Positions 8,669 through 17,001 are shown, counted from the first letter of the stretch. The stretch is DNA of 64,000 nt from Kosakonia arachidis (GCF_900116535.1 NZ_FPAU01000001.1:1041218-1105217); one strand, 5' to 3'. The notes: generated from the sequence alone by a model not told the origin. Numbers and translations: made by a program.

Positions 8669-10498
8669 TTATGCATCGTACTGATGGTGATTCTCGGCAG
8701 TGTGGATTTTCGTCAGCAAACGAAAGGGTTTACTGTCGGCCAGCCAGTCCGGGATCTCATCGGGTGACAGCGGGCGTGAAAAGAGATATCCCTGTGCGAC
8801 ATCGCAGCCATACTCTTCCAGAATGCGAGCAGTTTCGAGATCCTCAATCCCCTCGGCCAGCACCACGTACTGCAACTCCTTGAGCATCATAATCACGTTA
8901 CGGGCGATAATTCGGCTGCCGGTGTCGCTGGTCACCTGGCTGACCAGCGAGCGGTCGAGCTTGATAACGTCGATCGGAATTCGGCGTAAGTAACTGATAT
9001 TGCTGTAACCGGTGCCGAAATCATCAAGCAGGATGGTAAAACCCAATAGTTTCAGTCGGTCCAGTTCCGCCAGCGCCGGATCGCTTTCAAGCACTTTTTC
9101 CGTCTCCAGACACTCGATACGCAGATCGGAGGTATAAAGACCCGCAGCGAGCACGTTACGTTCTAACTGGTCGGCAAATCCCGGACGCGAGAAATCACTC
9201 ACCGTAACGTTAATCGACACTGGCAGCATAATGCCCTGCAGTTTCCAGCTTTTTAACTGTGCGATCACCGTCTTAATCACCCATTGGGTAATACTGCTCA
9301 TCAGTGTGGTTTTTTCCGCCAGCTCCACAATAACGGCCGGGGAGATATTCCCCAACTGCGGGTGTTTCCAGCGCAGTAAGGCTTCGACACCTTCGGTTTT
9401 ACCGGAGCACAGCGAAATCTTCGGCTGATAGACCATATACAACTGATCCGGGGATTTGATGGCTTCACTGAGATCGTGCAGCAGCTTAAAGTCTTTATTG
9501 CGTTTGTGGTCGAGGATCGGGTTAAACAGCAACGCCGGAATATCCTGGCGAATCGACTCATGCAGGGCGCTAATGCCCTGGCGCACCACTTCCTGCACAT
9601 TATCTTCCTGCGGGAGAAATTTAACGTAGCCCGTATGCAGCGTCAGGTTGATGTCGATATCACCAGCCACTTTCGCCTGCGTACAGGGTAAACGTTCTGC
9701 CCGTTTTGCCAGCGTCAGCGCATAATCAATATCCACCAGCACGGCATAACGCGCGGTGGTAAAGGCGTAAAGCGTGACTTCTTCCTTCAGTTTCAGGCGC
9801 AAACGTAGCAATGAGCCGAAGCTGCGCAATAGTTTCTCCAGCGCTTCCAGGCCAAGATAGCGAGAGAGTTCGTAAGCGCGCGGCATTTCGATGCAATCAA
9901 AAATCACCAGCCCATAAGGGGTGCTCACTTTTTCATGTCTCAGCCGCTCCATCTCTTTCATCAGAAACTGGCGGTTAGGCAGGCCGGTCAGTGCATCAAC
10001 CAATCCGACGGTATAGAAGGATTCAAGATACGCGGCGGCGAGAGTGGCGACGCGTAAAAAGCTGGCAACCTGGCTGGATGTGGGCACGTAGGTTTCGGGG
10101 TGACTCGCACACAGCGTACCCATGATCACGCCATCTTTATTTATCATTGGCGCTGAGGCATAAAAAAGAATATGGCCGCTTTTTACCAGCGGCTGATGAT
10201 TAAATCGACCATCAAGACGCGTATCAGAACTTATTACCATCTGGCCGCTGTGCAAAGAATATTGGCACATGGTCTGTTCAATACGTATTTTTACGTGATC
10301 AATCGGTATATTTTTAACATATTTGATATATTGAAAAACGTCATCAAATGTCGTGATAAAGCAGCCTTCAACCCCCATAACTTCGCAAGCCAGAAGAGCA
10401 AACTCGGCCAGTGCCGCATCGCGGGATTTATCCTCCTTGCTCAGCAGCTCCAGAGTGGCTAACCGTTTGCTTTCGCTTTTTTTCAGACCAGTGAACAT
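8669..10498 (-). CDS. GAF / degenerate GGDEF / EAL cyclic-di-GMP phosphodiesterase
   Basis: 609-residue cytoplasmic signalling protein. A GAF domain occupies about residues 20-155 (ACEVMGVEGCFITTFDD ... ILFYASAPMINKDGVIMGTLC). A GGDEF-like domain follows (about 160-300; VDALTGLPNRQFL is intact) but its active loop reads FTTARYAVLV with no GGDEF, so it should not make c-di-GMP. The EAL domain (about 330-590) retains the catalytic set: VEALLRW, IECLETEKV, LLDDFGTGYSN, VIKLDRS, LAEGIED and AQGYLFSRPL. It probably hydrolyses c-di-GMP. AGGAG lies six bases before the start. In E. coli the corresponding place beside yoaF holds the cyclase DgcP (GAF-GGDEF), so the locus has a different, opposite activity here. 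Confidence 0.88.
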   Translation of the reverse strand: MFTGLKKSESKRLATLELLSKEDKSRDAALAEFALLACEVMGVEGCFITTFDDVFQYIKYVKNIPIDHVKIRIEQTMCQYSLHSGQMVISSDTRLDGRFNHQPLVKSGHILFYASAPMINKDGVIMGTLCASHPETYVPTSSQVASFLRVATLAAAYLESFYTVGLVDALTGLPNRQFLMKEMERLRHEKVSTPYGLVIFDCIEMPRAYELSRYLGLEALEKLLRSFGSLLRLRLKLKEEVTLYAFTTARYAVLVDIDYALTLAKRAERLPCTQAKVAGDIDINLTLHTGYVKFLPQEDNVQEVVRQGISALHESIRQDIPALLFNPILDHKRNKDFKLLHDLSEAIKSPDQLYMVYQPKISLCSGKTEGVEALLRWKHPQLGNISPAVIVELAEKTTLMSSITQWVIKTVIAQLKSWKLQGIMLPVSINVTVSDFSRPGFADQLERNVLAAGLYTSDLRIECLETEKVLESDPALAELDRLKLLGFTILLDDFGTGYSNISYLRRIPIDVIKLDRSLVSQVTSDTGSRIIARNVIMMLKELQYVVLAEGIEDLETARILEEYGCDVAQGYLFSRPLSPDEIPDWLADSKPFRLLTKIHTAENHHQYDA

Positions 10499-10599
10499 AG
10501 CGAGCTCCTGCCCAAATAAATGAGACCGTAGAAATCTGTTCAGATGACGCCATCATTCGTTTGGTTGAGTTCTGCGCTGAAATAGCAATGTGTCTGGAA

Positions 10600-10674
10600 T
10601 TACCACCAGCCCAATTGCGTTCCGACCACGACGACAATTGCCACAATCAGCATAATGATGGTTGTCTTTCTCAC
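10600..10674 (-). CDS. yoaJ: YoaJ-like membrane microprotein, 24 residues
   Basis: A 24-codon frame starting with GTG at 10674, six bases after AAGGAG. The product is RKTTIIMLIVAIVVVVGTQLGWW after the initiator: a short basic N-terminus, one hydrophobic helix and a GWW end. From memory this matches the E. coli microprotein YoaJ (24 residues, ending TELGWW). It should insert as a single-span inner-membrane peptide. It sits 101 bases upstream of the EAL protein on the same strand. The function of YoaJ is unknown to me; the match in length, ribosome site and sequence makes it a real gene. Confidence 0.8.
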   Translation of the reverse strand: MRKTTIIMLIVAIVVVVGTQLGWW

Positions 10675-10900
10675 GAAAACTCCTTCACCGGCTATATTCG
10701 CCAGAAATGAATGGTATAAGAGATAGAAGAAAATCAGATTTTTCTCAAGCTATCCATGTGGGTAAATACACGTTATCGAGACGAGTAAAGTTTTTTGCTT
10801 TATTTTTTATCGGATACCTTACTTCGTTCGCATTGCGCGGCATTAAATCATGAAAACAGGGTATTTGATATATCACGGTGCGGTGCAGCGGAAAATCGCA

Positions 10901-10998
10901 GGGAAAATAAAAAAAAGCCCCGTTGATGAAGACGGGGCAAAAACTCATTGATTACGGAATGATGTTCTCTGGTCATGGGTGAGAACGAGACTCACTAT
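10901..10998 (-). ncRNA. Candidate small RNA or untranslated leader with strong terminator
   Basis: On the minus strand GCCCCGT and ACGGGGC (10917-10938) form a 7-base stem followed by T7, a textbook rho-independent terminator, yet no coding frame precedes it before yoaF's divergent start. Just upstream lies a long imperfect inverted repeat: GGTCAT/ATGACC enclosing GTGAG/CTCAC (10971-11006). A structured RNA of roughly 100 bases ending at this terminator would fit. I found no convincing -35/-10 pair on this strand, so this remains a candidate; the terminator itself is solid. Confidence 0.4.
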
Positions 10999-11097
10999 AA
11001 TGACCAAAAGTGCAGTAATAATGAAGAAATCATGGAGATAGCCCCAGCTTGAGGCTATGCTGAATAGTGATTTCGCCTGTACCTAAGGAAAAAAATA

Positions 11098-11343
11098 ATG
11101 CGCTATGTTTTATGGGTTTTGCCGCTTTTCGTGACCGCTTGCTCTGCACCGAAACCCGATGCACCTCTGCCGCCGCAGATCGGTAAAGCCAATCCGGCGG
11201 CGATGTACTGCCAGCAAAAGGGGGGGCAACGGGTGCCGGTTCAGAGTCCGCAGGGTGTGCGCACCGAGTGTAAATTGCCGAACGGAGAGGTGATCGATGA
11301 ATGGGCGCTATGGCGTCGCGATCATCAGCAATCCGGTTCGTGA
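11098..11343 (+). CDS. yoaF: DUF333 lipoprotein YoaF
   Basis: 81-residue putative lipoprotein of the DUF333 ('hemolysin-like') family, matching YoaF. The signal peptide MRYVLWVLPLFVTAC ends in a lipobox (VTAC), so the Cys at position 15 should be lipidated. The mature part has the family core NPAAMYCQQKGGQRVPVQ..GVRTECKLPNGEVIDEWALWRR. AAGGAA precedes the ATG, and a TATAAT at 10996-11001 could be its -10. Its function is not known. Confidence 0.88.
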   Translation: MRYVLWVLPLFVTACSAPKPDAPLPPQIGKANPAAMYCQQKGGQRVPVQSPQGVRTECKLPNGEVIDEWALWRRDHQQSGS

Positions 11344-11418
11344 CAGTAGTGGGTAGCCCAGGGTAAACTTCTTTTTCGGATTAATCTCAGTTTACTGTTA
11401 CGAGAGTGTCAGAGAAGT

Positions 11419-11724
11419 ATGTTTCAGCTACGAGCGGGCAGCCAGGCTTTAGTCATTGGTGCCCAGACTGTCAATGGTCGCTGCAATATTGGTAAAGCCG
11501 TTGAACTGTTCGGATTGTGCCAGCCGGGAGAACGTTTTTTAAACCCTGTTAATGGCGTAATCACGGAGATGCCACGTAACGCTGGCCGTGCGCTGTGGCT
11601 GGTCACCGGAAATGTCACCGCTTTCGATGGTCAGCAGGGCTTCGCTTTTATACGGGCTGAACATCTGATGCCGCTGCAACCTGACAGCGAACCGCAGGAT
11701 CTACGCGAACGGGTTATCGACTAA
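11419..11724 (+). CDS. Hypothetical protein, 101 residues
   Basis: Not recognised. The protein (FQLRAGSQALVIGAQTVNGRCNIGKAVEL ... GRALWLVTGNVTAFDGQQGFAFIRAEHLMPL) looks like a small beta-rich domain with no signal peptide or membrane helix; the closing IRAEHLMPL is reminiscent of small phage/enterobacterial proteins that measure about 90-100 residues. The AGAGAAG before the ATG is very close to it, so the start is uncertain. The last codons overlap the end of the convergent yeaO by four bases. Confidence 0.6.
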   Translation: MFQLRAGSQALVIGAQTVNGRCNIGKAVELFGLCQPGERFLNPVNGVITEMPRNAGRALWLVTGNVTAFDGQQGFAFIRAEHLMPLQPDSEPQDLRERVID

Positions 11725-12068
11725 GCCAACGAGCGTAGCCATTCAGCCAGCACAATGGCATGATTTTGCGCCTCGTTTTTCGCCGCGTATAACAGCGTAA
11801 CGGTGTCCTTTTTACCCCGTTGCGCAAGCTGTACACCTGCCGTTTTTTGCGCATCCAGCTCCTGGCGGTAGGCTTCGCTGAAGCTGGCGAAATCGAGCAC
11901 CTCCCCGTGAAAGGCTTTGCGCAGCCCCGTCGAGGGTGCCAGCGTTTTGTTCCATTCATCAAAATGCAGATCGGCTTTTTTTACGCCGCGCGGCCAGAGC
12001 CTGTCGACCAGCACCCGGTAACCATCGTCCTCGCTGGCGGCGTCATAAACACGTTTACAGTGGATCAT
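11721..12068 (-). CDS. yeaO: DUF488 family protein YeaO
   Basis: 115-residue cytoplasmic protein of the DUF488 family, clearly YeaO: CKRVYDAASEDDGYRVLVDRLWPRGVKKADL near the N-terminus and VTLLYAAKNEAQNHAIVLAEWL at the C-terminus. The biochemical role is not established. Its ATG overlaps the stop of the upstream DUF523 gene (ATGA at 12065-12068), so the two are probably translated as a pair; this pairing differs from E. coli. Confidence 0.92.
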   Translation of the reverse strand: MIHCKRVYDAASEDDGYRVLVDRLWPRGVKKADLHFDEWNKTLAPSTGLRKAFHGEVLDFASFSEAYRQELDAQKTAGVQLAQRGKKDTVTLLYAAKNEAQNHAIVLAEWLRSLA

Positions 12069-12565
12069 TGCTTCTCCCTCTCTTTAACCCAGGCAATCAG
12101 TGCCGGTAATTGTTGCTCGGAAAAAACGCGAATTCCATGCTGCTCCAGCAGTGCGGCGGCGACACCCATACCCGGCTTCTGCATGCCGCTGAAAGTCCCA
12201 TTGTAGATATGCTGGCTACCGCAGGTCGGGCTACCGTCTGTTAACAGAGCAGCGCGGCATCCGGCCTGCTGCGCAGCGCTCAGTGCCAGCCAGGCGGCCA
12301 GTTGATAATGCGCGGTGACATCCTGACCGTTATCCTCAAGGATCCGCGCGCGATCGCGCATCACGTCGGCCCCGTCGCCAGCCACAATTTCTGCGGGCGG
12401 GCGCGGAACCGGTAATCCGGCAGCCAGCTCCGGGCAGTGAATTACCAAACGGTTTTCCTGCTGCCAGCGCTGTAGCGTGTCCTGTATTGCCGCTTTTTCG
12501 CGGCCATTGTAGCGCACTTTAAAACCCAACAGGCAGGCGCTGACGAGGATGCGGATTTGCTGCAC
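12065..12565 (-). CDS. DUF523 family protein
   Basis: 166-residue protein of the DUF523 family, marked by ILVSACLLGFKVRYNG at the N-terminus, VIHCPELAAGLPVPRPPAEI and LLTDGSPTCGSQHIYNGTFSG. I take GTG at 12565 as the start because AGGAG lies seven bases upstream and the family motif begins a few residues later; a longer frame back to 12796 would overlap the divergent glutaminase gene. Two conserved Cys (SACLLG, SPTCGS) suggest a metal or redox centre, but the function is unknown. Translationally coupled to yeaO. Confidence 0.85.
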   Translation of the reverse strand: MQQIRILVSACLLGFKVRYNGREKAAIQDTLQRWQQENRLVIHCPELAAGLPVPRPPAEIVAGDGADVMRDRARILEDNGQDVTAHYQLAAWLALSAAQQAGCRAALLTDGSPTCGSQHIYNGTFSGMQKPGMGVAAALLEQHGIRVFSEQQLPALIAWVKEREKQ

Positions 12566-12721
12566 GGGTGGCTCCTGATAATTTGTTCTTGCGCGAGAGA
12601 TTATTTCATTCTTTAACGTGATACATGATCTCAATTTTAAGGTGTTGTGATTCCTGTAAAAGACAGCTAAGGTGATGTTCCTTATGTTATTCGTTATTTG
12701 CCCCGGCATAAGGACACATTC

Positions 12722-13429
12722 ATGCATCACATCCCTCCGAAAAAAACACTGCGTATCGCACTGGTTGGCGATTACAGCCATGACATTGTTGCGCATCAGG
12801 CGATTCCGCTGGCGATTGATGACGCCGCTGCCGTACTGGAAATTACCGCTGATTACGACTGGTTACCGACCAGCGAAATTAACAGTGCCGAAGATCTCGT
12901 CGGTTACGATGCCATCTGGGTAGTGCCGGGAAGCCCCTATAAAAATGCCCGTGGTGCGTTTATCGCCATTCAGTATGCGCGAGAAAATGCCGTGCCGTTC
13001 CTCGGTACCTGCGGCGGTTTCCAGCATGCGGTGATCGAATATGCCCGTAATGTGCTGGGCTGGAGCGACGCAGCACATGCCGAAACGGAAAACGAAGGGC
13101 GCATGGTGATCTCCGCGCTGACCTGTGCGCTGGTGGATCAAACCGGTACCATCGAGCTGCGACCGAATACGCTGATTTCTCGCGCGTATGGTCGTGATGT
13201 GGTGGAAGAGGCTTACCGTTGCAGCTTTGGCGTTTCGGCAGAGTTTGCCCGCGAACTGGAGAACGGCGATCTGCGCGTGACTGGTTGGGATGAAGAGGGT
13301 GAAATCCGCGCGGTGGAACTGGTGACGCACCCGTTCTTTGTCGCCACGCTTTTCCAGCATGAACGCGCCGCGCTGGCTGGACGACCCTCCCCGCTGGTGC
13401 AGGCGATGCTGCGCGCTGCTTGCGAATAA
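12722..13429 (+). CDS. CTP synthase C-terminal-like glutamine amidotransferase
   Basis: 235-residue class I glutamine amidotransferase related to the glutaminase half of CTP synthase. The nucleophile elbow is FLGTCGGFQH with Cys in GTCGG; the catalytic His-x-Glu region appears as THPFFVATLFQHE. The oxyanion segment IWVVPGSPYKNARGAFIAIQYARE is also CTP-synthase-like. There is no synthetase domain, so the ammonia acceptor is unknown. AAGGA lies eight bases before the chosen ATG; an in-frame ATG at 12698 overlaps the ribosome site. Divergent from the DUF523/yeaO pair, with about 156 bases between. Confidence 0.85.
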   Translation: MHHIPPKKTLRIALVGDYSHDIVAHQAIPLAIDDAAAVLEITADYDWLPTSEINSAEDLVGYDAIWVVPGSPYKNARGAFIAIQYARENAVPFLGTCGGFQHAVIEYARNVLGWSDAAHAETENEGRMVISALTCALVDQTGTIELRPNTLISRAYGRDVVEEAYRCSFGVSAEFARELENGDLRVTGWDEEGEIRAVELVTHPFFVATLFQHERAALAGRPSPLVQAMLRAACE

Positions 13430-13434
13430 GCCTC

Positions 13435-13467
13435 ACACGCCATCCGGTATCCGGCCGGATGGCGTGT
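13435..13467. terminator. Long-stem terminator between convergent genes
   Basis: ACACGCCATCCGG and CCGGATGGCGTGT form a perfect 13-base stem around TATCCGG, exactly between the convergent glutaminase-like gene and nimT. The stem core GCCATCCGG/CCGGATGGC also resembles REP half-sites. Confidence 0.75.
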
Positions 13468-13470
13468 TGT

Positions 13471-14658
13471 CTAGCGGGCAATAATTTCCCGATGGCGGCC
13501 TGCAAACGCGCCGCACATTGCCATCATTACCGCCAGCACAGTACATGCCAGCAATGGAAGGTGCCAGTCGCCGCTGGTGTCGTGAATTTTCCCCATCAAC
13601 GGCGGGCCGCAGGCTGCCAACAGGTAACCGACCGACTGTGCCATACCGGAGAGGGATGCCGCCTGATGTGCGGAACTGGCGCGTAGGCCGATAAAAGTGA
13701 GACCGAGGATCATCGTTGCGCCGGAGCCAAAACCAAAAATAACCGTCCACAGCACGGCATGTGTCGGCAGCAACCACAATCCCAGCGAACCCACCGCGCA
13801 CAAAACGGCCACCAGAGCGGCGATGCCGCGCTGATCTTTCAGCCGGTGCAGGAAAACCGGCACCAGTAAACCCGGCGCAGCAGTCGCCAGTTGCAAAATG
13901 CCATGCAGGGAACCGGCCTGTGCTTCACTAAAACCCTGAGCCAGCAAAATCGACGGCAGCCAGCCAATAATGATGTAATAAATCAGCGAGTTAATGCCGA
14001 GGAACAACGTGACCTGCCAGGCCAGTGCCGAGCGCCAGATCCCCCGGCTGTGTAGCGCACTGGAAGTGCTGATCTGCGCCGGTACACCACGACGCAGATG
14101 AGGCAGCCACAGCAGCAGCGCGAGCAGCGGAAACACCATCAGCATCAGCAATGCTCCGTGCCAGCCCGCACCGCTCTGCGCCAGCGGGACCACCAACGCG
14201 GAGCCGAGCGCTGCAGACGCGCCCATCGTCAGGGAGTAGGCACCGGTCAGTTTCGCTACATGCCCGGCGAAGTCACGCTTCAGCATACCCGGCAACAGCA
14301 CATTGCCGAGTGCGATACCACAACCCATCACCGCCGTGCCAACAAACAGCAGTGTGGAGGATGGCAGGGATCGGATGGCGATGCCAAGACAAATCAGCAC
14401 CATAGCGGCAAACAGGCTGCTTTCCATACCCAAACGGCGGGCGATACTGGCTGCCAGCGGAGAGATCAGCGCAAATGCCAATAGCGGCAGCGTGGTAAGC
14501 ATGCCGGTTTGTGCGGTACTTAAACCATATTCTGCACGAATGGCATCGAGCAACGGTGCCGCGCCGGTAAACGTGACGCGTAACGTGGTCGCAATCATCA
14601 GGATACCGGCAATCAGCAGCACTTTTTGCTGCCTACGGGGAGAAAGGCGAGTGGTCAT
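13471..14658 (-). CDS. nimT: NimT (YeaN) MFS transporter
   Basis: 395-residue major-facilitator protein of the CynX/NimT family; E. coli NimT (YeaN) exports 2-nitroimidazole and related compounds. Twelve hydrophobic segments can be traced, beginning with VLLIAGILMIATTLRVTFTGAAPLL, a cyanate-transporter-like start. AGAGAA precedes the ATG. It is divergent from the AraC-type regulator gene nimR, as in E. coli, with a 99-base shared control region. Confidence 0.9.
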   Translation of the reverse strand: MTTRLSPRRQQKVLLIAGILMIATTLRVTFTGAAPLLDAIRAEYGLSTAQTGMLTTLPLLAFALISPLAASIARRLGMESSLFAAMVLICLGIAIRSLPSSTLLFVGTAVMGCGIALGNVLLPGMLKRDFAGHVAKLTGAYSLTMGASAALGSALVVPLAQSGAGWHGALLMLMVFPLLALLLWLPHLRRGVPAQISTSSALHSRGIWRSALAWQVTLFLGINSLIYYIIIGWLPSILLAQGFSEAQAGSLHGILQLATAAPGLLVPVFLHRLKDQRGIAALVAVLCAVGSLGLWLLPTHAVLWTVIFGFGSGATMILGLTFIGLRASSAHQAASLSGMAQSVGYLLAACGPPLMGKIHDTSGDWHLPLLACTVLAVMMAMCGAFAGRHREIIAR

Positions 14659-14757
14659 TGGATTCTCTTGATAAACAACAGAGCGTTACGATAGCGGTTT
14701 TTTCTTCGCTTTTAATCCAGCTAAAATGACAGTTTATCGCTAAATTCGGACAATTTA

Positions 14758-15543
14758 ATGCACGGACTCGGACTGGGCGGCTACGATCCCGATAGTCAGC
14801 AGGAAGCGGCGGTGGCTTTTCGTGTCACCGTTGCGGCAGAAGAGCAGCGCATTTCCGCGCATTATCACCGCAAGGGGCAACTGATTCTGGCGCTGAAAGG
14901 CGCTATCACCTGCGAAGTTGAACATGCGCGCTGGATGGTGCCGCCGCACCATGCTATGTGGCTGCCAGGGATGGTGTCGCACAGCAATCACGCAACACCC
15001 AACGCGCAGCTCTGCTTTTTATTTATCGAACCCTGGTCAGTGGTGATGCCAGAGCATTGCTGTACTCTGAAGATCTCGCCGCTGGTGCGCGAGCTGATTA
15101 TGGCACTTGCGGCAAGAACGCCATCACAGCAACGCCAGCCAGCTACGCAGCGGCTAGTGCAAGTGCTGTTTGATGAATTGCCGGCTCAACCGCAGATGCA
15201 GTTGCAGCTTCCTGTTTCCGCGCATCCGAAGATCCGCCAGATGATCAATCATATGGAGGCCAGCCCGGCTGAACGACAAACGCTGGTGCAGTGGGCGCAG
15301 GTGTTCGCCATGAGCGAGCGTAACCTGGCACGGCTAGTGGTCCGGGAGACGGGCCTCAGTTTTCGCCGTTGGCGGCATCAGATGCAATTGATCCTTGCCC
15401 TGCAGCTGCTGATTAGCGGCCAGTCCGTACAGCAAGCCGCCCAGACGCTGGGGTACGACTCAACCACCGCATTTATTACTATGTTCAAAAAAGGGCTTGG
15501 TCAGACGCCTGGGCGTTATCTGGCCGCACTTGGCACCGAGTAA
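14758..15543 (+). CDS. nimR: NimR (YeaM) AraC-family regulator
   Basis: 261-residue transcriptional regulator that in E. coli represses nimT. An N-terminal cupin sensor (HYHRKGQLILALKGAITCEVEHARWMVPPHHAMWLPGMVSH) is followed by a C-terminal double helix-turn-helix (about 165-258; FAMSERNLARLVVRETGLSFRRWR and VQQAAQTLGYDSTTAFITMFKKGLGQTPGRY). There is no strong ribosome site before the ATG, so the start could differ slightly. The short gap to nimT probably holds its operators, but I cannot pick out a clear repeat. Confidence 0.9.
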   Translation: MHGLGLGGYDPDSQQEAAVAFRVTVAAEEQRISAHYHRKGQLILALKGAITCEVEHARWMVPPHHAMWLPGMVSHSNHATPNAQLCFLFIEPWSVVMPEHCCTLKISPLVRELIMALAARTPSQQRQPATQRLVQVLFDELPAQPQMQLQLPVSAHPKIRQMINHMEASPAERQTLVQWAQVFAMSERNLARLVVRETGLSFRRWRHQMQLILALQLLISGQSVQQAAQTLGYDSTTAFITMFKKGLGQTPGRYLAALGTE

Positions 15544-15570
15544 TATTTTCTGCTCTCTACAGGAGGGGTA

Positions 15571-16089
15571 TTGCTCTCGCTGCTGATGACTTTGGGCGCG
15601 TCGGTACTGGGCTTTCCCGGCGGCGTAGTCTTGATCTGTTGCGCATGGTGTTTTCACGGCTGGCCGCGCAGGGCACTGTTTATGTGGGCGGAATTGATTC
15701 GCGGTATTCCGCTGATCTTCGTCATTTTCTGGTTGTGGTTTTCGACGCTGGCATCGCAGGGCGCGTTGCCAGACGGCCAGTACGACGCGGCGTTGAGCGG
15801 CGGATTTAGCAGTGTGCAAACCCTGCGGCTGGTACTGCTGCCACAGGTGTTACGCAACGCGCTCCCCTCGTATCTGGGGTTACTGGTCGCACTGTTGAAG
15901 GACACCTTGCTGGCGTTTATCGGCAATGTGCCGGAACTGACCACCGTGGCCGGGCAGGTGAATAACCGGGTACAGGTCTACCCTGCGGCGCTGTTTATTT
16001 TTACCGGTGCGGTCTACTACCTGCTGTGCAGTACGCTGGAGTATGCCGTCAAACGCCACCAGCGGCGTTATTCATTGCCAGCCCATTAG
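15571..16089 (+). pseudogene. Truncated polar amino acid ABC permease (internal deletion)
   Basis: 172-codon remnant of a GltK/HisM-type permease. Aligned by eye with E. coli GltK, the part up to LIRGIPLIFVIFWLWFSTLAS matches the first helices, then about 43 residues that should contain the middle helices and the start of the EAA loop are missing, and the match resumes at GALPDGQYDAALSGGFSSVQTLRLVLLPQVLRNALPS. The first ten or so residues are also absent; the frame starts at TTG after GGAGGGG. No partner permease, ATPase or binding protein is adjacent. The frame is still open, so a shortened product could be made, but it is unlikely to transport. Confidence 0.75.
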
Positions 16090-16302
16090 CAGCGACACCA
16101 GCCCGGCAGCAATCAGTGGCCCGACCGGAGCACCCCGGCACAGAGCCACGCCCAGCACGGTGCCGACCAGCAACAATGCCACGCCGCGCCCACCGAGCCA
16201 GCAGACAAATATGCCCACTGCAATGGCGGCCAGCGACTTCCCGTTGACGAAGGAGTGCAACAGGCTGGATGGCGGCAGTGAACCGCTGGCAATGACCTGC
16301 AA
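16072..16302 (-). pseudogene. yeaL: yeaL remnant (5' and internal deletions)
   Basis: The 76-codon frame matches only the C-terminal half of the DUF441 membrane protein Yea[42 protein letters not shown], then directly [30 protein letters not shown]. In E. coli YeaL about 70 residues precede this and about ten (MGSQPQLVAG) lie between the two blocks; both are missing. Its 3' end overlaps the end of the neighbouring permease remnant by 18 bases. Synteny (yeaK - yeaL - nimR) fits. The decay of both neighbours suggests one deletion-prone junction. Confidence 0.8.
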
Positions 16303-16304
16303 TC

Positions 16305-16376
16305 ATGCGATCAGATTTCTATATTCTTATCGCACTGTTTACGACACTGGCCGTTGTGCTGGTGATCAGCGGTTAA
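16305..16376 (+). CDS. Candidate single-span microprotein at the yoaI position, 23 residues
   Basis: ATG at 16305 opens a 23-codon frame RSDFYILIALFTTLAVVLVISG: a charged start and one hydrophobic helix. It lies exactly where E. coli carries yoaI (34 residues, also a single helix containing AVVLVLS), between yeaK and yeaL, and shares the VVLV(I/L)S core by eye. No good ribosome site is visible. It may be a decayed or shortened yoaI, or chance. Confidence 0.3.
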   Translation: MRSDFYILIALFTTLAVVLVISG

Positions 16377-16407
16377 TACTGGAACGCTCGGAGTGGTAAG
16401 CGGCCCA

Positions 16408-16911
16408 TTATGCGGACAGACGGCGGAAATCGACAATTTCCGGCTGCGCAATGCGCAGATAATCCTGGGTATCCATAATCACTGATTTTTCCAGCAGACC
16501 GGCATTGAAGGCGATATCGTCAAAGCGCTGAAACAGTACCGGGTCGGCCACCAGGTGCAGATCCGGATGAAAACTAAACGGCGGAATAGCGCCGAAGACG
16601 CAGGCGGTGAGATGCTCCACTTCCAGCGGGCTCGCCAGTGAGGCTTTCTGACCACCAAAATGATGCGCCAGACGGCTGAGATCGGCTTGCAGGTCGGCGG
16701 CCAGGATTGCCAGAACATGCTTTTTCACGCCGTTACCTTTAATTTTGCAAACCAACGCCTTAGCACCCTGGCCCAGAGCGGTGCCACGAATTTCACTGAC
16801 CGCCTCGCATTTGCCGACGGCGTCGTGTTCGACCACGTGAAAACGCGCTTGTTGCTGTTCAAGCAGGGTCAACAGATATTGATGGACGTCGCGGTTGGCA
16901 ATTTCAGACAT
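16408..16911 (-). CDS. yeaK: YeaK, aminoacyl-tRNA deacylase (YbaK/ProX family)
   Basis: 167-residue YbaK-domain protein. Homologues are trans-editing enzymes that clear mischarged tRNA; E. coli YeaK has been linked to seryl-tRNA(Thr). Recognisable segments are HVVEHDAVGKCEAVSEIRGTALGQGAKALVCKI and PPFSFHPDLHLVADPVLF. The start at 16911 follows CGAGAGAGAA and matches the family N-terminus; a longer frame to 17022 lacks a ribosome site and runs into a terminator. Confidence 0.9.
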   Translation of the reverse strand: MSEIANRDVHQYLLTLLEQQQARFHVVEHDAVGKCEAVSEIRGTALGQGAKALVCKIKGNGVKKHVLAILAADLQADLSRLAHHFGGQKASLASPLEVEHLTACVFGAIPPFSFHPDLHLVADPVLFQRFDDIAFNAGLLEKSVIMDTQDYLRIAQPEIVDFRRLSA

Positions 16912-16973
16912 GTTCTCTCTCGATAACAAACAGTGAGAGTGGCAGCATAATCCACTCGGGAGGCGATGAGAAT

Positions 16974-17001
16974 AAAAAAAGCCGCCCGAAAGGCGGCGAA
17001 A
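16974..17001 (-). terminator. Terminator of the methyltransferase gene
   Basis: GCCGCC (16981-16986) pairs with GGCGGC (16992-16997) around CGAAA, with A-runs on both sides, so the minus-strand transcript ends in a T7 tract 40 bases after the methyltransferase stop. Confidence 0.9.

Noticed and set aside
10681-10745. A yoaK-like microprotein upstream of yoaJ
   Set aside because: One minus-strand frame ends FISGEYSR, loosely like the end of YoaK, but a stop codon precedes it and there is no start codon.
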